From Planococcus maritimus (GTDB taxonomy: Bacteria; Bacillota; Bacilli; Bacillales_A; Planococcaceae), in NCBI RefSeq assembly GCF_001592825.1, contig NZ_LTZG01000001.1, forward strand, positions 186,001-250,000: 64,000 bases of DNA, read 5' to 3'. Both the position numbers and the translations under genes were made by a program. Below the pieces are notes generated by a model that was given only the letters and a program-made list of their open reading frames with translations, was not told the DNA's origin and did no database searches. Of the stretch, positions 44,219 to 53,096 are shown one piece after another. Position 1 is the stretch's first letter, and each line of letters starts with the position of its first letter.

Positions 44219-44893
44219 TCAATCCGGTGGGTTGTTATGGTAATGGCTGACTGATAATTGGTGGGCTTGACGGACTTTCCGTAAACCGAACCACCATAAA
44301 AACAACATGAAAGGCACAGCCCCATATAGCAAATTATCGTAGGCGTAAAGCGATGCGTTGTAAGCCATATGCAAAAGCGTTGCGGCAAATAACGCCGACG
44401 CCAACCGCCATTTACTTTCTCTTTTCCCAGTAAACTTGGCTCTGCCGAAATAAAAACCCATGACAACGCCGAACAATGCATGGCTCGACACCGGCAAGAA
44501 TGCTCGCACAAAAGCGGTTCCAAGCCCGAACTCAAGCAAATATAAAATATTTTCCACGGTAGCAAAACCAAGCGATAAACTCGCACCGTACAAAATCCCA
44601 TCATAAGGGTCCTCAAAATCAATATGGCGAAACACCGCTGCTAGCAGAACGATCCATTTGAAAAATTCTTCCAGTAAACTCGAAAATAAGACGGATTTCA
44701 CAAAAGTGTTTTGAAACACATGCTCGGCTTCGAATACATACTGGACAAAAAGAATCGGGAATGTCAGAAGCGCGCCGTATAAAAAGCAGTGAAAAATTAG
44801 CCTTGACGGTTCCCCGGCAAACTGATCCCGCAAATAAAAATAACTAAACAATGCGAGCCCAGGTGCAATAGCTACCGTCAACAGCTCTAACAT
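44219..44893 (-). CDS. prsW: Membrane protease PrsW
   Basis: Multi-pass membrane protease that in B. subtilis performs site-1 cleavage of anti-sigma factor RsiW. About seven to eight hydrophobic helices cover the 224 residues. The CPBP-like catalytic motifs are visible: LLEEFFKW (EExxK), FATVEN, SSHALFG and LLHMAYN. ATG 44893 follows GGAGG at 7 bases. In Bacillus it is followed by sleB-ypeB; those germination genes are absent here and a terminator follows directly. The only anti-sigma gene in the window is the rsiX-like one; a link is not implied. Confidence 0.93.
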   Translation of the reverse strand: MLELLTVAIAPGLALFSYFYLRDQFAGEPSRLIFHCFLYGALLTFPILFVQYVFEAEHVFQNTFVKSVLFSSLLEEFFKWIVLLAAVFRHIDFEDPYDGILYGASLSLGFATVENILYLLEFGLGTAFVRAFLPVSSHALFGVVMGFYFGRAKFTGKRESKWRLASALFAATLLHMAYNASLYAYDNLLYGAVPFMLFLWWFGLRKVRQAHQLSVSHYHNNPPD

Positions 44894-44923
44894 AGACGCG
44901 CCTCCCTCCATTACCCGCGGTAG

Positions 44924-45895
44924 TTAAATTTCAAAGGCTCCCTTGTCGATGGCTTTATCTCCCGACAACAAGATCGCCAATTTGATGCGCGCTTTTTTGC
45001 TATCGTAATCACTGCCTAAGATGACACCGCGCGTCAGCAAATCGTGTGCGCTCCCTGGATAGCTGTATGCAGGATAGGCATTGCCTTCCTCGGCGCTCGT
45101 CGTGACGACGACAGGAATGCCAGAATCTACGGCACGCTGGACTGAGCTCACCATATGCGGGGAAATTTGCCCGCGTCCAGCTGCTTCCAAGATGATGCCT
45201 CTTGTGCCATTATCAGAAAGCATATCGATAATCGAACCTTCCTGGCCGGAGTAACACTTGATGATATCCACGCGCGGCATGCCGCCCGGCACGTGGTGCA
45301 CTTCACGCATGACCGGTCTTTGATAGATGCGGACTTTATCATTATCGATGATTCCTAAATAACCGTGGCCAAATGAATCAAAGCCTTGCAAATTACTGGC
45401 GTGTACTTTTTTTACGTATTTCGCGCTGTAAATTCGTTCATTGAAGACAACAACCGTTCCGACACCTTTAATGACAGGATCGACGGCAACATAAATGGAG
45501 TTGCGCAAATTGGAATAAACATCCGTTCCAACTGCTTCTGGCGCACGCTGGCTGCCTGTGACCACGACTGTGCGTTCATCCCCTACGGTCAGATCCAGAA
45601 AATAAGCCGTTTCTTCTAAGGTATCGGTACCGTGCGTAACGACTACTCCTTCCACTTCAGGGTCTTCTAACTCAGTCAAAATCGCTTCTTTGACGATATT
45701 CATTTCAGTTAAGCCGATATGCATGCTTGGCAATTGAAAGACATCGATGACTTTCACTTCGATCTCTGGCGGCAATTGGCAAAGTTCTGCCAGATCTTTT
45801 CCTGAAATGGCGCCTGATTTTAGCAAGCCGTCGTCAGATATCGCTTTGCTGGCGATCGTGCCACCGGTCGTAATTAACGATACTTTCTTTTTCAT
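44924..45895 (-). CDS. ansA: L-asparaginase, type I
   Basis: Hydrolyses asparagine to aspartate and ammonia. The catalytic threonines are in TTGGTIASK at the N-terminus and in VVTHGTDTLEETAYFL, the second signature. Length is 323, without signal peptide, so cytoplasmic. It lies 12 bases upstream of prsW's ribosome site region and downstream of ypdA. In B. subtilis this locus has gudB between ypdA and prsW; asparaginase occupies that place here. Confidence 0.94.
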   Translation of the reverse strand: MKKKVSLITTGGTIASKAISDDGLLKSGAISGKDLAELCQLPPEIEVKVIDVFQLPSMHIGLTEMNIVKEAILTELEDPEVEGVVVTHGTDTLEETAYFLDLTVGDERTVVVTGSQRAPEAVGTDVYSNLRNSIYVAVDPVIKGVGTVVVFNERIYSAKYVKKVHASNLQGFDSFGHGYLGIIDNDKVRIYQRPVMREVHHVPGGMPRVDIIKCYSGQEGSIIDMLSDNGTRGIILEAAGRGQISPHMVSSVQRAVDSGIPVVVTTSAEEGNAYPAYSYPGSAHDLLTRGVILGSDYDSKKARIKLAILLSGDKAIDKGAFEI

Positions 45896-45915
45896 AATGC
45901 ACCTCTTTTGGTAGT

Positions 45916-46896
45916 CTAATCTATTGAATTTTTCAGCGCTTCTTTTTCGGCGATTGCCGCCGCAATTTGACCGCCGTGAAAACGGCCGTTTTCGATAAAA
46001 ATCTCGTTCGCATTATTGCCTGCCGCGATGACCCCTGCGATAAACAAATTTTCGACATTGGTCTCCATCGTTTCTTCATCGAACGCCGGTCTGCCGCTCG
46101 CTGCATCGATATCGATCCCCATCTGCTCGAGGAAGCTGTGATCCGGATGATACCCAATCATCGCGAAGACAAAATCATTCGCATAGGTTTCCTTCGTATC
46201 GTTTACCGTCAATTCCACTTCGCCTTCTCGAATTTCGTCGACGATGGAATCGAACAGCATGGTAATTTCGCCTTGGCGCACGAGCCCGTCAAATTCCGGC
46301 AAAATCCACGGCTTGATACTTTTCGAATAACTTGTCCCGTGATAAGACACCGTTACCCGACTGCCAGCTTTATGCAACTCGAGCGCGGCATCAATCGCGG
46401 AATTCTTCCCTCCGATCACTAACACGTCGCGATCGAAATAGGGATGTCCTTCCTTAAAATAATGCATGACTTTCGGCAAGCCCGCTCCTGGCACCAACAG
46501 CTTATTCGGGTGGTCATAATAACCAGTGGCCACGATTACGTATTTTGCCTGGTAATGGTTTTTTGTCGTTTTTACGAAAAAACCGTCCTTTTGCTCGATC
46601 GATAGCGCAGTTTCGAAGGCTCGCACATCCAACTTATGGCGTTTCACCACTTCTCGGTAATAAACCAGCGCTTGGTTGCGCTTTGGTTTGCGGTCTTCTG
46701 TAATGAACGGCACATCGCCAATCGACAATTTCTCACTGCTGCTAAAAAATGTTTGATGCGTCGGGTAACGATAAATGGCGTTAACGATATTGCCTTTTTC
46801 GAGAATGACGGGGTGCAGGCCCATTCTCTGTATTTCAATGGCGGCCGATAATCCACATGGCCCGCCTCCTACGATAATGACATCTGCATGTTCCAT
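45916..46896 (-). CDS. ypdA: Bacillithiol disulfide reductase YpdA
   Basis: FAD/NADPH flavoenzyme that reduces oxidised bacillithiol. The FAD motif VIIVGGGPCGLSAAIE contains Cys14, the position reported as catalytic in this family, and the second Rossmann motif is VLVIGGKNSAIDAALEL. The end NLFIAGVIAAGNNANEIFIENGRFHG is typical. The start is ATG 46896 with AGGAG upstream (326 residues); the frame is open to 47013 but that part overlaps the phosphoesterase gene. Together with bshA at 17 kb it implies a working bacillithiol redox system. Confidence 0.94.
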   Translation of the reverse strand: MEHADVIIVGGGPCGLSAAIEIQRMGLHPVILEKGNIVNAIYRYPTHQTFFSSSEKLSIGDVPFITEDRKPKRNQALVYYREVVKRHKLDVRAFETALSIEQKDGFFVKTTKNHYQAKYVIVATGYYDHPNKLLVPGAGLPKVMHYFKEGHPYFDRDVLVIGGKNSAIDAALELHKAGSRVTVSYHGTSYSKSIKPWILPEFDGLVRQGEITMLFDSIVDEIREGEVELTVNDTKETYANDFVFAMIGYHPDHSFLEQMGIDIDAASGRPAFDEETMETNVENLFIAGVIAAGNNANEIFIENGRFHGGQIAAAIAEKEALKNSID

Positions 46897-46930
46897 TTCA
46901 TCCACTCCTGTAATAATGTCCATCCTTATC

Positions 46931-47716
46931 TTATCTGATTGAAGAGCTTTGTGCCAAATGCCGGGCGCCCGGTGAGGGGTGTATTTCAAGTATATGGTAT
47001 TGCGCTTTGGCACCGAGTCTCAGCGGTATAGACGTCGTGCCGAACCCGTTGCTGACGAGTTCTGTGATGCCGCTTGTACTCGTCAACGAACCGTGGCCGA
47101 AAACCCCAAATGGCCCAAACCTGATTTGCCCGCCATGGGTATGCCCCGCCATCAACAAGCTGACAGGATAATGTTGTTTTACATGCTTGAAGACAAAAGG
47201 CGTATGAGAAACGAAGATAACGGAATCGTCTTTTGAAACATTGCAAAAAGCATCTTCTACACTGTGCTCTCGAAAAGCAAAATAGTCGATTCCTGTTAAT
47301 TTTAATTTAGCATTCCCGAATAGTTCAACAGATTCATCATCTAGAATCACGGCACCTTGTTCTTCGAACAACTCCCTTAATCGCTTTTCACCAATTTCCC
47401 GGTCATTGTTTCCAAATACATAATACACCGGGGCGAGCTCTCTCAGAACTTGCAAATTTTCGCGAAGTCGTTGTGCCGGAACTCCACGCTCGACAAAATC
47501 TCCACCGATGACGACTATATCGACTTTATCATTGAACATGCCAGAGCGTAGTTTGCGCCGGTGGACGTCAGAGATAAACATCAGCTTAAAAGGTGAAAAC
47601 ACAGCATTCCCAGACAATTGAATGACCGCAGTTTCTCGTTTTTGACTATGGGCAGAGCGGAACATCCACGCTAATAATGACAAGCCAGCTAAACCGATCC
47701 GTAATATCCATTTCAT
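46931..47716 (-). CDS. ypbG: Membrane-anchored metallophosphoesterase (YpbG-like)
   Basis: Calcineurin-like phosphoesterase of 261 residues with one N-terminal hydrophobic segment (about 4-20). All metal motifs are present: ISDVH, GGDFVERG, GNND, SHTP and GHTHGGQ, so it is expected to be active with two metal ions. Its substrate is unknown. It takes the place of ypbG in the Bacillus order, close to ypdA. ATG 47716 follows AAAGG at 9 bases. Confidence 0.85.
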   Translation of the reverse strand: MKWILRIGLAGLSLLAWMFRSAHSQKRETAVIQLSGNAVFSPFKLMFISDVHRRKLRSGMFNDKVDIVVIGGDFVERGVPAQRLRENLQVLRELAPVYYVFGNNDREIGEKRLRELFEEQGAVILDDESVELFGNAKLKLTGIDYFAFREHSVEDAFCNVSKDDSVIFVSHTPFVFKHVKQHYPVSLLMAGHTHGGQIRFGPFGVFGHGSLTSTSGITELVSNGFGTTSIPLRLGAKAQYHILEIHPSPGARHLAQSSSIR

Positions 47717-47738
47717 TGTGTACATCCTTTCCAAAGCA

Positions 47739-47768
47739 ACAAAAAAACATAAGCTGCGCTTATGTTTT
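47739..47768 (-). terminator. Terminator after the CBS-domain gene
   Basis: AACATAAGC, loop of 3, GCTTATGTT (47746-47766) followed on the minus strand by TTTTTTG. It begins about 18 bases after the stop and lies between this gene and the phosphoesterase start. Confidence 0.8.
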
Positions 47769-47785
47769 CCTGTTCAAGCCGCTAT

Positions 47786-48415
47786 TCAATCTTCTGTAAT
47801 ATCTAGAATACGGAAACCGGATTTTTCCAAATCCTTCGTAAATTTGTCTATGTTGTTCTTTTTCTTAACTTTGAGAACAATGCGGCGCACCATTTTATCA
47901 GTTTCGTCGAAAGTAACCAATGAAACAACAGATTCTTTATGTTTTTCAATGATTTCACCAAGTCGACCGATGCGGCCTTCTGATTCAACCGATGTGACAG
48001 TGATGCGAACTCCTGATTTTTGCATCCCAAATGCGCTTTGCAGTTGGTTGACGACATCGAATCGGGTGACGATTCCAAGGAATTTCCCTTCGTCGACGAC
48101 TGAGATGATTGGGAAATCACGCAATTCGACTAAAGCTTTTTCATACACATCATCAATATTCAAAAACACATCTTGGTTGACCATAATATCTTTTACTTTT
48201 GTCGAACGAATAAATTCGTCTTTCGGGCTATCGGAGTAAAAGAAAGCGCGATATGCATGATACCAAGTGAAGATTCCTTTAAATTGGTCGCCATCGACGA
48301 CTGGCAATGCATCTATGGAATGACGCTCCAATAGCTCGAGCCCTTTTTCCATCGCATCTTCCGGATGTACTGTAAAACATCTTTCCTTTTTAACTAATGC
48401 ACTTTTGACAAACAT
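47786..48415 (-). CDS. CBS-domain pair protein with C-terminal ACT-like domain
   Basis: Soluble protein of 209 residues. Two CBS domains (about 8-65 and 72-130) are recognised from IDALPVVDGDQFKGIFTW and FPIISVVDEGKFLGIVTRFD. The remainder (about 137-205) has a beta-alpha-beta pattern like an ACT domain. Such proteins usually sense adenosine nucleotides or amino acids. I do not recognise a Bacillus counterpart at this locus; ypbF/ypbH would be in this area. Function unknown. It has its own terminator and about 60 bases before the next upstream gene. Confidence 0.75.
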   Translation of the reverse strand: MFVKSALVKKERCFTVHPEDAMEKGLELLERHSIDALPVVDGDQFKGIFTWYHAYRAFFYSDSPKDEFIRSTKVKDIMVNQDVFLNIDDVYEKALVELRDFPIISVVDEGKFLGIVTRFDVVNQLQSAFGMQKSGVRITVTSVESEGRIGRLGEIIEKHKESVVSLVTFDETDKMVRRIVLKVKKKNNIDKFTKDLEKSGFRILDITED

Positions 48416-48476
48416 CAGCTCACCTCTTTCTAGTTTCTATCTATCTGTTCCCCTGTAGGAGAAATCTAATCTTGCT

Positions 48477-49214
48477 TTAAGGCAAAATTAATGTTTGTCC
48501 CGGGCTGATGGCGTTAGAGGCTAATCCGTTCGCCTGTTTAATCTTTTCAACTGCCGCGGCTGCACCGCTCGCGCCGTAATTGTTCACTGCAATTCGGTAA
48601 AGTGTTTCACTCGATTGGACAGTCACCGTCTTGCCGCCGGCAGTAGGTGTTTCTTCTTTTTCTTCTGACTCTTGTGCACGCTGCTCAGCTTCAGCTTTCG
48701 CTTTCGCATCTGCTTCTTCCCGTGCTTTTTGTTCAGCTGCTGCTGTTTCTTGCGCTTTTTTCTCAGCTTGTTCTTTCGCTGCTGCTTGCTCTTTCTCTTT
48801 CGCGTCTGCAGCCGCTTGTTCTTCTCGCTCTCGAGCTTTTTCTTTCAGCGCTTTTTGTTCTTCTGCTTCTTTGGCTTTAGCACTTTTTGTCTCTTGTTGT
48901 TTTTCATCTTCCTGCTCGTCATCTGCAGCCGCAAGTACGGTGCTGTCAGAAGGCGGTTGGGAATTCAATTCAAAGCTGACTTCATTTTCGTTTGTTTTGG
49001 CAGTTAGCGTGTCATCCGGCTCATAGTAAAACGCAACATAGATCAACAAAGTAACCGGAATCAAGATAAAGATGAAAAATAAGGAAGGCAATAATAAGCC
49101 CCTGCTTTTCGGCTTAGGCATCTGGCGTGCGCGCCTCGTCAATTCTGCCATTCGTTCCTGTGACAATTCCTGGCGATTCTTTTCCATTGATTCATGATAA
49201 TTATCGTTTCCCAT
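48477..49214 (-). CDS. ypbE: YpbE-like LysM protein with coiled-coil spacer
   Basis: Membrane-anchored protein of 245 residues. A basic cytoplasmic N-terminus (about 1-38) leads to one membrane helix (about 39-63), a 110-residue Ala/Glu/Lys/Gln-rich predicted coiled coil (about 95-195), and a C-terminal LysM peptidoglycan-binding domain (about 200-245, SETLYRIAVNNYG to SPGQTLILP). It would reach from membrane to wall. It corresponds to YpbE of Bacillus, located near recQ. Role unknown, probably in the cell envelope. Confidence 0.84.
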   Translation of the reverse strand: MGNDNYHESMEKNRQELSQERMAELTRRARQMPKPKSRGLLLPSLFFIFILIPVTLLIYVAFYYEPDDTLTAKTNENEVSFELNSQPPSDSTVLAAADDEQEDEKQQETKSAKAKEAEEQKALKEKAREREEQAAADAKEKEQAAAKEQAEKKAQETAAAEQKAREEADAKAKAEAEQRAQESEEKEETPTAGGKTVTVQSSETLYRIAVNNYGASGAAAAVEKIKQANGLASNAISPGQTLILP

Positions 49215-49294
49215 TTCACGACTACCCCTATCTGTACTAATATATCTATTATGACGAAAAAAGGCTTATTTGTAAATAATAGAAATAGAGATTT

Positions 49295-50722
49295 TCATAT
49301 AGGCAAAAGGACCTCCAAGCGTTCTTTCCATCCACCTTGCGACGGTGCTTCCGAAAGACGTTGCCTGTCTTTAAAAAGCCGATGATCAATCCCATGAAAA
49401 CTACAGCAGTTTGGCGGCACAATGGGATTTTCTTGGTCAAAGCTCGCACTTAGATATCGGCGAATGCAACCGCTCGAATGAACTAGCCCACGGACAGAAG
49501 CTGCCTGCCGTTGCTTTTCTTTTTTCAATTGCTCAATCTGGTTCAAAGTGCCTTCAAGCGGCAGGCGCTCGCGCCAATAAGAGATGATACGATACGCTGT
49601 TTCTCTTATCATTCCCTGGTCGACCAGCTGTTTTGCTTCTTCTTTGCGTTGATATATCAATTCGATTTCATGTCGTTCCGGCAACTCGTCCATGATTAAA
49701 CTTTCTACCAGTCGTTCATCACCTGCAGCGTATAGTAAAGTCGCAAGTGAAGGCAAATTGTCCCGACCTGCTCGACCAACTTCCTGTACATAGCCTTCTA
49801 TAGATGAAGGCAGTTGAAAATGGATAACGTGGCGAATATCAGGAATATGGACACCCATGCCAAAAGCATTGGTCGCGCATACCCATTCCAATTCCTTATT
49901 TGCAAACTGCTGCTGCACGAAAATACGGTCTTGTTGTTCCATGCCTCCGTGATAAAATGCTGCCCTGATTCCAAGCGCCAGCAGTTTCTCCGCCAGTTCC
50001 TGGGATTTCCTCCTTGTACCAGCATAGATAATTCCCGGTCCCCCGTATTCAGCCACTATTTCAAGGAATGCTTTTAGCTTGTCACTGTCATTTTCAAATT
50101 TGCGGATATCGTAGCTAATGTTTTGACGGTCCATCGGATGCGCATAGATGAATGGGTTGCTTAATTTCAAGTATTGCTTGATTTCATGGGTCACTTTGTC
50201 GGTCGCTGTAGCGGTTAGTGCCAGAGTTTGAGGATTGCCAAGTTTGGGCAATACTTCGGCAATGCGCAGGTAGTCTGGACGGAAATCAAACCCCCATTGA
50301 GAGATGCAATGCGCTTCATCCGCAACGAGCAAAGAGATGCCAAGTGCTTTCAATTTATCAAGTACAAAAGGCTGCACAAGCATTTCAGGCGCGACGAAGA
50401 TAAATTTGTAATGGCTGAGTGTATTCCAAACCTTTTCACGATCCTCCGCTTTCATAAAGGAATTGATAGCGACAACCGACTTTTCCCCCATTTTCTTTAA
50501 TTGGGCTACTTGGTCTTGCATAAGCGATAACAGCGGCGAAACGATAACAATAGCGCCTGGCAGCACTTTTCCGGGCAATTGATAACAGAGGGATTTGCCC
50601 ATTCCAGTCGGCAACAACGCCAAAACATCGCGTCCAGACAATACTTGTTCAATCACTTGTTTTTGGCCAGGGCGGAACTCCGTATAGCCATATGCGTCGT
50701 ACAGTAATTTTTCAAGATTCAT
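49295..50722 (-). CDS. recQ: ATP-dependent DNA helicase RecQ (RecS type)
   Basis: 3'-5' DNA helicase of 475 residues. Walker A is LLPTGMGKSLCYQ, DEAH box is VADEAHCISQWGFDFRPDYL, then ALTATAT, and GRAGRDNLPS near 330. The C-terminal part carries a reduced zinc subdomain with SGCIRRYL and NCC cysteines, but no HRDC domain. This short form matches B. subtilis RecS rather than RecQ of full length. The start overlaps the ypbB stop by 4 bp. The ypbD protease gene that follows in B. subtilis is absent. Confidence 0.94.
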   Translation of the reverse strand: MNLEKLLYDAYGYTEFRPGQKQVIEQVLSGRDVLALLPTGMGKSLCYQLPGKVLPGAIVIVSPLLSLMQDQVAQLKKMGEKSVVAINSFMKAEDREKVWNTLSHYKFIFVAPEMLVQPFVLDKLKALGISLLVADEAHCISQWGFDFRPDYLRIAEVLPKLGNPQTLALTATATDKVTHEIKQYLKLSNPFIYAHPMDRQNISYDIRKFENDSDKLKAFLEIVAEYGGPGIIYAGTRRKSQELAEKLLALGIRAAFYHGGMEQQDRIFVQQQFANKELEWVCATNAFGMGVHIPDIRHVIHFQLPSSIEGYVQEVGRAGRDNLPSLATLLYAAGDERLVESLIMDELPERHEIELIYQRKEEAKQLVDQGMIRETAYRIISYWRERLPLEGTLNQIEQLKKEKQRQAASVRGLVHSSGCIRRYLSASFDQENPIVPPNCCSFHGIDHRLFKDRQRLSEAPSQGGWKERLEVLLPI

Positions 50723-51744
50723 ATAGCTTCTCCTCTCACTGCCAGTGCAAGGCGGATTTGGAAATAACTCGCGTCCGGCAAGCGCTCTTTAATATCCCGC
50801 AGGCGCTTTGTCTTCATTTCTTTGCTGATTCGACGGATTGATTCAAATAACTCATCTTCCATAAATGAAGCTGGGCTAAAGGCCGGGTCATTCATCGCCA
50901 ACTCGACGAAATGATCTTCAATCGTACTGGTCTTCAATTGCCTGAGTTCTGCTATTTGACTCAGTGAGAATCCACGTTCGTATAAGTTTTGCGTTCGCTT
51001 GGCCGATTCTGTCAAAGCGGACTGCTGGATGATGCCTTCGAGTAGTCCCGTTAGCAATGGGTATTCCATGCCTTCTAGGACATCCAGCCAAGCATGCAAA
51101 GCTTCGACCGCTGCAATCTTCACATCAATTGGCAATAGCTGATGTTTTGCTGCCAGTTGGTCCCAAGTAAGCCCACCGATCCCATACCCAGACAGTCGCG
51201 CCATCAAAATATCTTTATGCATTTCAGCAGTCTTTGCTAACGCCAGGCTGCTTTCAATTTGGAGCTTGAAAACGGCTTGGACCTCCGGTGAACGAAAATC
51301 GATTCGGTGTAAATAAGACTTGGTCCAGGACTGTACCGCTTCATCTGTCACCACCGGATCAAAACGTTTATGGTCTTGCATAAAATTGGACATTGTTTGC
51401 ACTATCAAAGATAAACGCGAAAAAAAACGCCTCTCATTGCCCCTGTATTTCCAGCCATTTAATGGTGTAGTAGGCAATTGCAGTTCGATGGCAGATTGAT
51501 GAAGCTGAATGCTATTGTCATCCGGCACCAATAGCCCTTGCGCCCGCAGCCTCTCAATAGAGTCCAGGTAGTCTTTTTTGTCCAGTTTCGGAAGCACGGC
51601 AAAATAAGGATGCAGGCCGAAATAGCCGATGTCTTGAATCGTTTGACCTGATTTCTTTCCTTTAATTAAATGATAAGGGGAAGAAACGGTCCGTTGACCG
51701 TCTACCGCTTTCATGATCGCTAAAACGACTTCATCGAATCGCAC
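50719..51744 (-). CDS. ypbB: YpbB, helix-turn-helix domain protein
   Basis: Protein of 341 residues. The C-terminal 90 residues form the helix-turn-helix domain found in RecQ-associated YpbB (ERGFSLSQIAELRQLKTSTIEDH). The rest is helical with no known catalytic motif. It is always encoded next to the recQ homologue in Bacillales, so a role with that helicase is likely. The start is GTG at 51744 with GGGAGG 8 bases upstream; the frame remains open to 51924 but that part lies antisense to the ferredoxin gene and has no site. Confidence 0.85.
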   Translation of the reverse strand: MRFDEVVLAIMKAVDGQRTVSSPYHLIKGKKSGQTIQDIGYFGLHPYFAVLPKLDKKDYLDSIERLRAQGLLVPDDNSIQLHQSAIELQLPTTPLNGWKYRGNERRFFSRLSLIVQTMSNFMQDHKRFDPVVTDEAVQSWTKSYLHRIDFRSPEVQAVFKLQIESSLALAKTAEMHKDILMARLSGYGIGGLTWDQLAAKHQLLPIDVKIAAVEALHAWLDVLEGMEYPLLTGLLEGIIQQSALTESAKRTQNLYERGFSLSQIAELRQLKTSTIEDHFVELAMNDPAFSPASFMEDELFESIRRISKEMKTKRLRDIKERLPDASYFQIRLALAVRGEAI

Positions 51745-51835
51745 TGAATAAACCTCCCGGCGGTTTTGGGTTGAAAAAAATATAAAACATCTATAGAATA
51801 AACACGATAGTATAACTGAACTTGTTCGGAGATAA

Positions 51836-52102
<267 letters not shown>

Positions 52103-52121
52103 TTAGCGTATGAATCAATAG

Positions 52122-52162
52122 AAAAAGCGGTTGGAAGATGAATCTTCCAACCGCTTTTTTTA
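52122..52162. terminator. Bidirectional terminator between fer and ribU
   Basis: An 18-base arm AAAAAGCGGTTGGAAGAT and its exact complement separated by 2-3 bases, with T runs on both strands. It ends at the ribU stop codon, so both convergent genes use it. Confidence 0.92.
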
Positions 52163-52741
52163 TGATAAATAATAGGAACGTTGTTTTTCTATCCAGGTGT
52201 GCATGCTGCCGAAGATCAATAAAATAACCGTCGTAAGCGCAAGACCTTTGATTAAGTTAAACGGCAAGATGCCGAGCACAATCGTTGTATACAAGGCATT
52301 GCCTGTTTGTTCAGGCATGTTGAGGAAATACGTATACATCGGCAGGAAAACGAAGTAATTCAACAAACTCATGCCGATGGCCATAGAAAATGTACCGATC
52401 ACCAAGCCGAATGCGATTCCTTTTTTAGTAGATACTTTGCGATAGATCGCATAGACCGGCAGAATGAACAATAGGCTCGTCGCAAAGTTCGCCATATGCC
52501 CTACAGGCACACCAGTCGGACTCCCTGAAAAGATCCAGTCCAATACGTTTTTAAAGAATGCTACTAAAACACCAGCAACTGGTCCCATCGTGATCGCTGC
52601 GATCAGCGCAGGCACATCACTGAAATCCACTTTCAAGAATGCAGGCAAGGCCGGCAATGGAAAATTGAATAGCATCAACACAAATGAGATGCTGCTCAGC
52701 ATACCGATGACAATCATCGATTGCAATTTTTTGTTCTTCAT
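52160..52741 (-). CDS. ribU: Riboflavin transporter RibU (ECF S component)
   Basis: Substrate-binding membrane subunit of an energy-coupling-factor transporter for riboflavin. The 193 residues hold five to six hydrophobic helices. The family block FLKVDFSDVPALIAAITMGP is present near residue 40, followed by KNVLDWIFSGSPTGVPVGHMANF. The start is ATG 52741 with AAGGAGAGAGG upstream. The gene sits behind an FMN riboswitch, which settles the substrate class. The shared ECF energising subunits are not in this window. Confidence 0.96.
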   Translation of the reverse strand: MKNKKLQSMIVIGMLSSISFVLMLFNFPLPALPAFLKVDFSDVPALIAAITMGPVAGVLVAFFKNVLDWIFSGSPTGVPVGHMANFATSLLFILPVYAIYRKVSTKKGIAFGLVIGTFSMAIGMSLLNYFVFLPMYTYFLNMPEQTGNALYTTIVLGILPFNLIKGLALTTVILLIFGSMHTWIEKQRSYYLS

Positions 52742-52798
52742 GTTCCTCTCTCCTTGTCGTGATTCACCAGAAGAAAGGTTCGAAACGCATGCTGCCAC

Positions 52799-52829
52799 AA
52801 AAAATCCCTTAAGCAAAAAACTTAAGGGA
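52799..52829 (-). terminator. Riboswitch-controlled terminator before ribU
   Basis: TCCCTTAAG, loop TTTTTTG, CTTAAGGGA on the minus strand, then TTTTTTG. It lies between the FMN aptamer and the ribU ribosome site, the usual place for an expression platform acting by premature termination. Confidence 0.88.
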
Positions 52830-52887
52830 GAGTTAGGCACACTGAAATAAACGGTCCGCCGTAAAAACGACATGCGTCCGTACCTTC

Positions 52888-53016
52888 ACCTTCTCCCATC
52901 CAGACTATACTGTCGGCTTTGGAATTTCACCAAATCCTGCTTTTTACGGCTCGCGGGCTGATGGACCGAAACGTCCAATTACCGCCGGTAGGGAATTGCA
53001 CCCTGCCCCGAAGATG
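52888..53016 (-). ncRNA. FMN riboswitch (RFN element)
   Basis: On the minus strand the leader has the aptamer's conserved parts in order: TTCGGGGCAGGGTG, AATTCCCTACCGGCGGT, AGCCCGCGAGC, GATTTGGTGAAATTCCAAAG, CCGACAGTATAGTCTGGATG and GGGAGAAGG. FMN binding is expected to promote the downstream terminator and turn ribU off. The element and the terminator fill most of the 355-base gap between ribU and rsiX. Confidence 0.98.
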
Positions 53017-53047
53017 AATCGATATTTTTTTATACAAGTTAATCTTA

Positions 53048-53093
53048 TAAAAAAAAGACAACAATGTAAACCATAGTGCTTACATTGCTGTCT
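53048..53093 (-). terminator. Terminator after the rsiX-like gene
   Basis: A 15-bp stem on the minus strand (arms 53092-53078 and 53071-53057, two G-U pairs) followed by eight T. The two G-U positions would be mismatches on the plus strand, so it is directed at the minus-strand transcript. It starts 4 bases after the stop. Confidence 0.9.
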
Positions 53094-53096
53094 TTT

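Noticed and set aside
48631..49026. Ser/Ala/Cys-rich plus-strand frames opposite ypbE
   Set aside because: They arise from the Ala/Glu/Lys codon repeat of the real gene; three overlapping frames with the same cause and no start signal.
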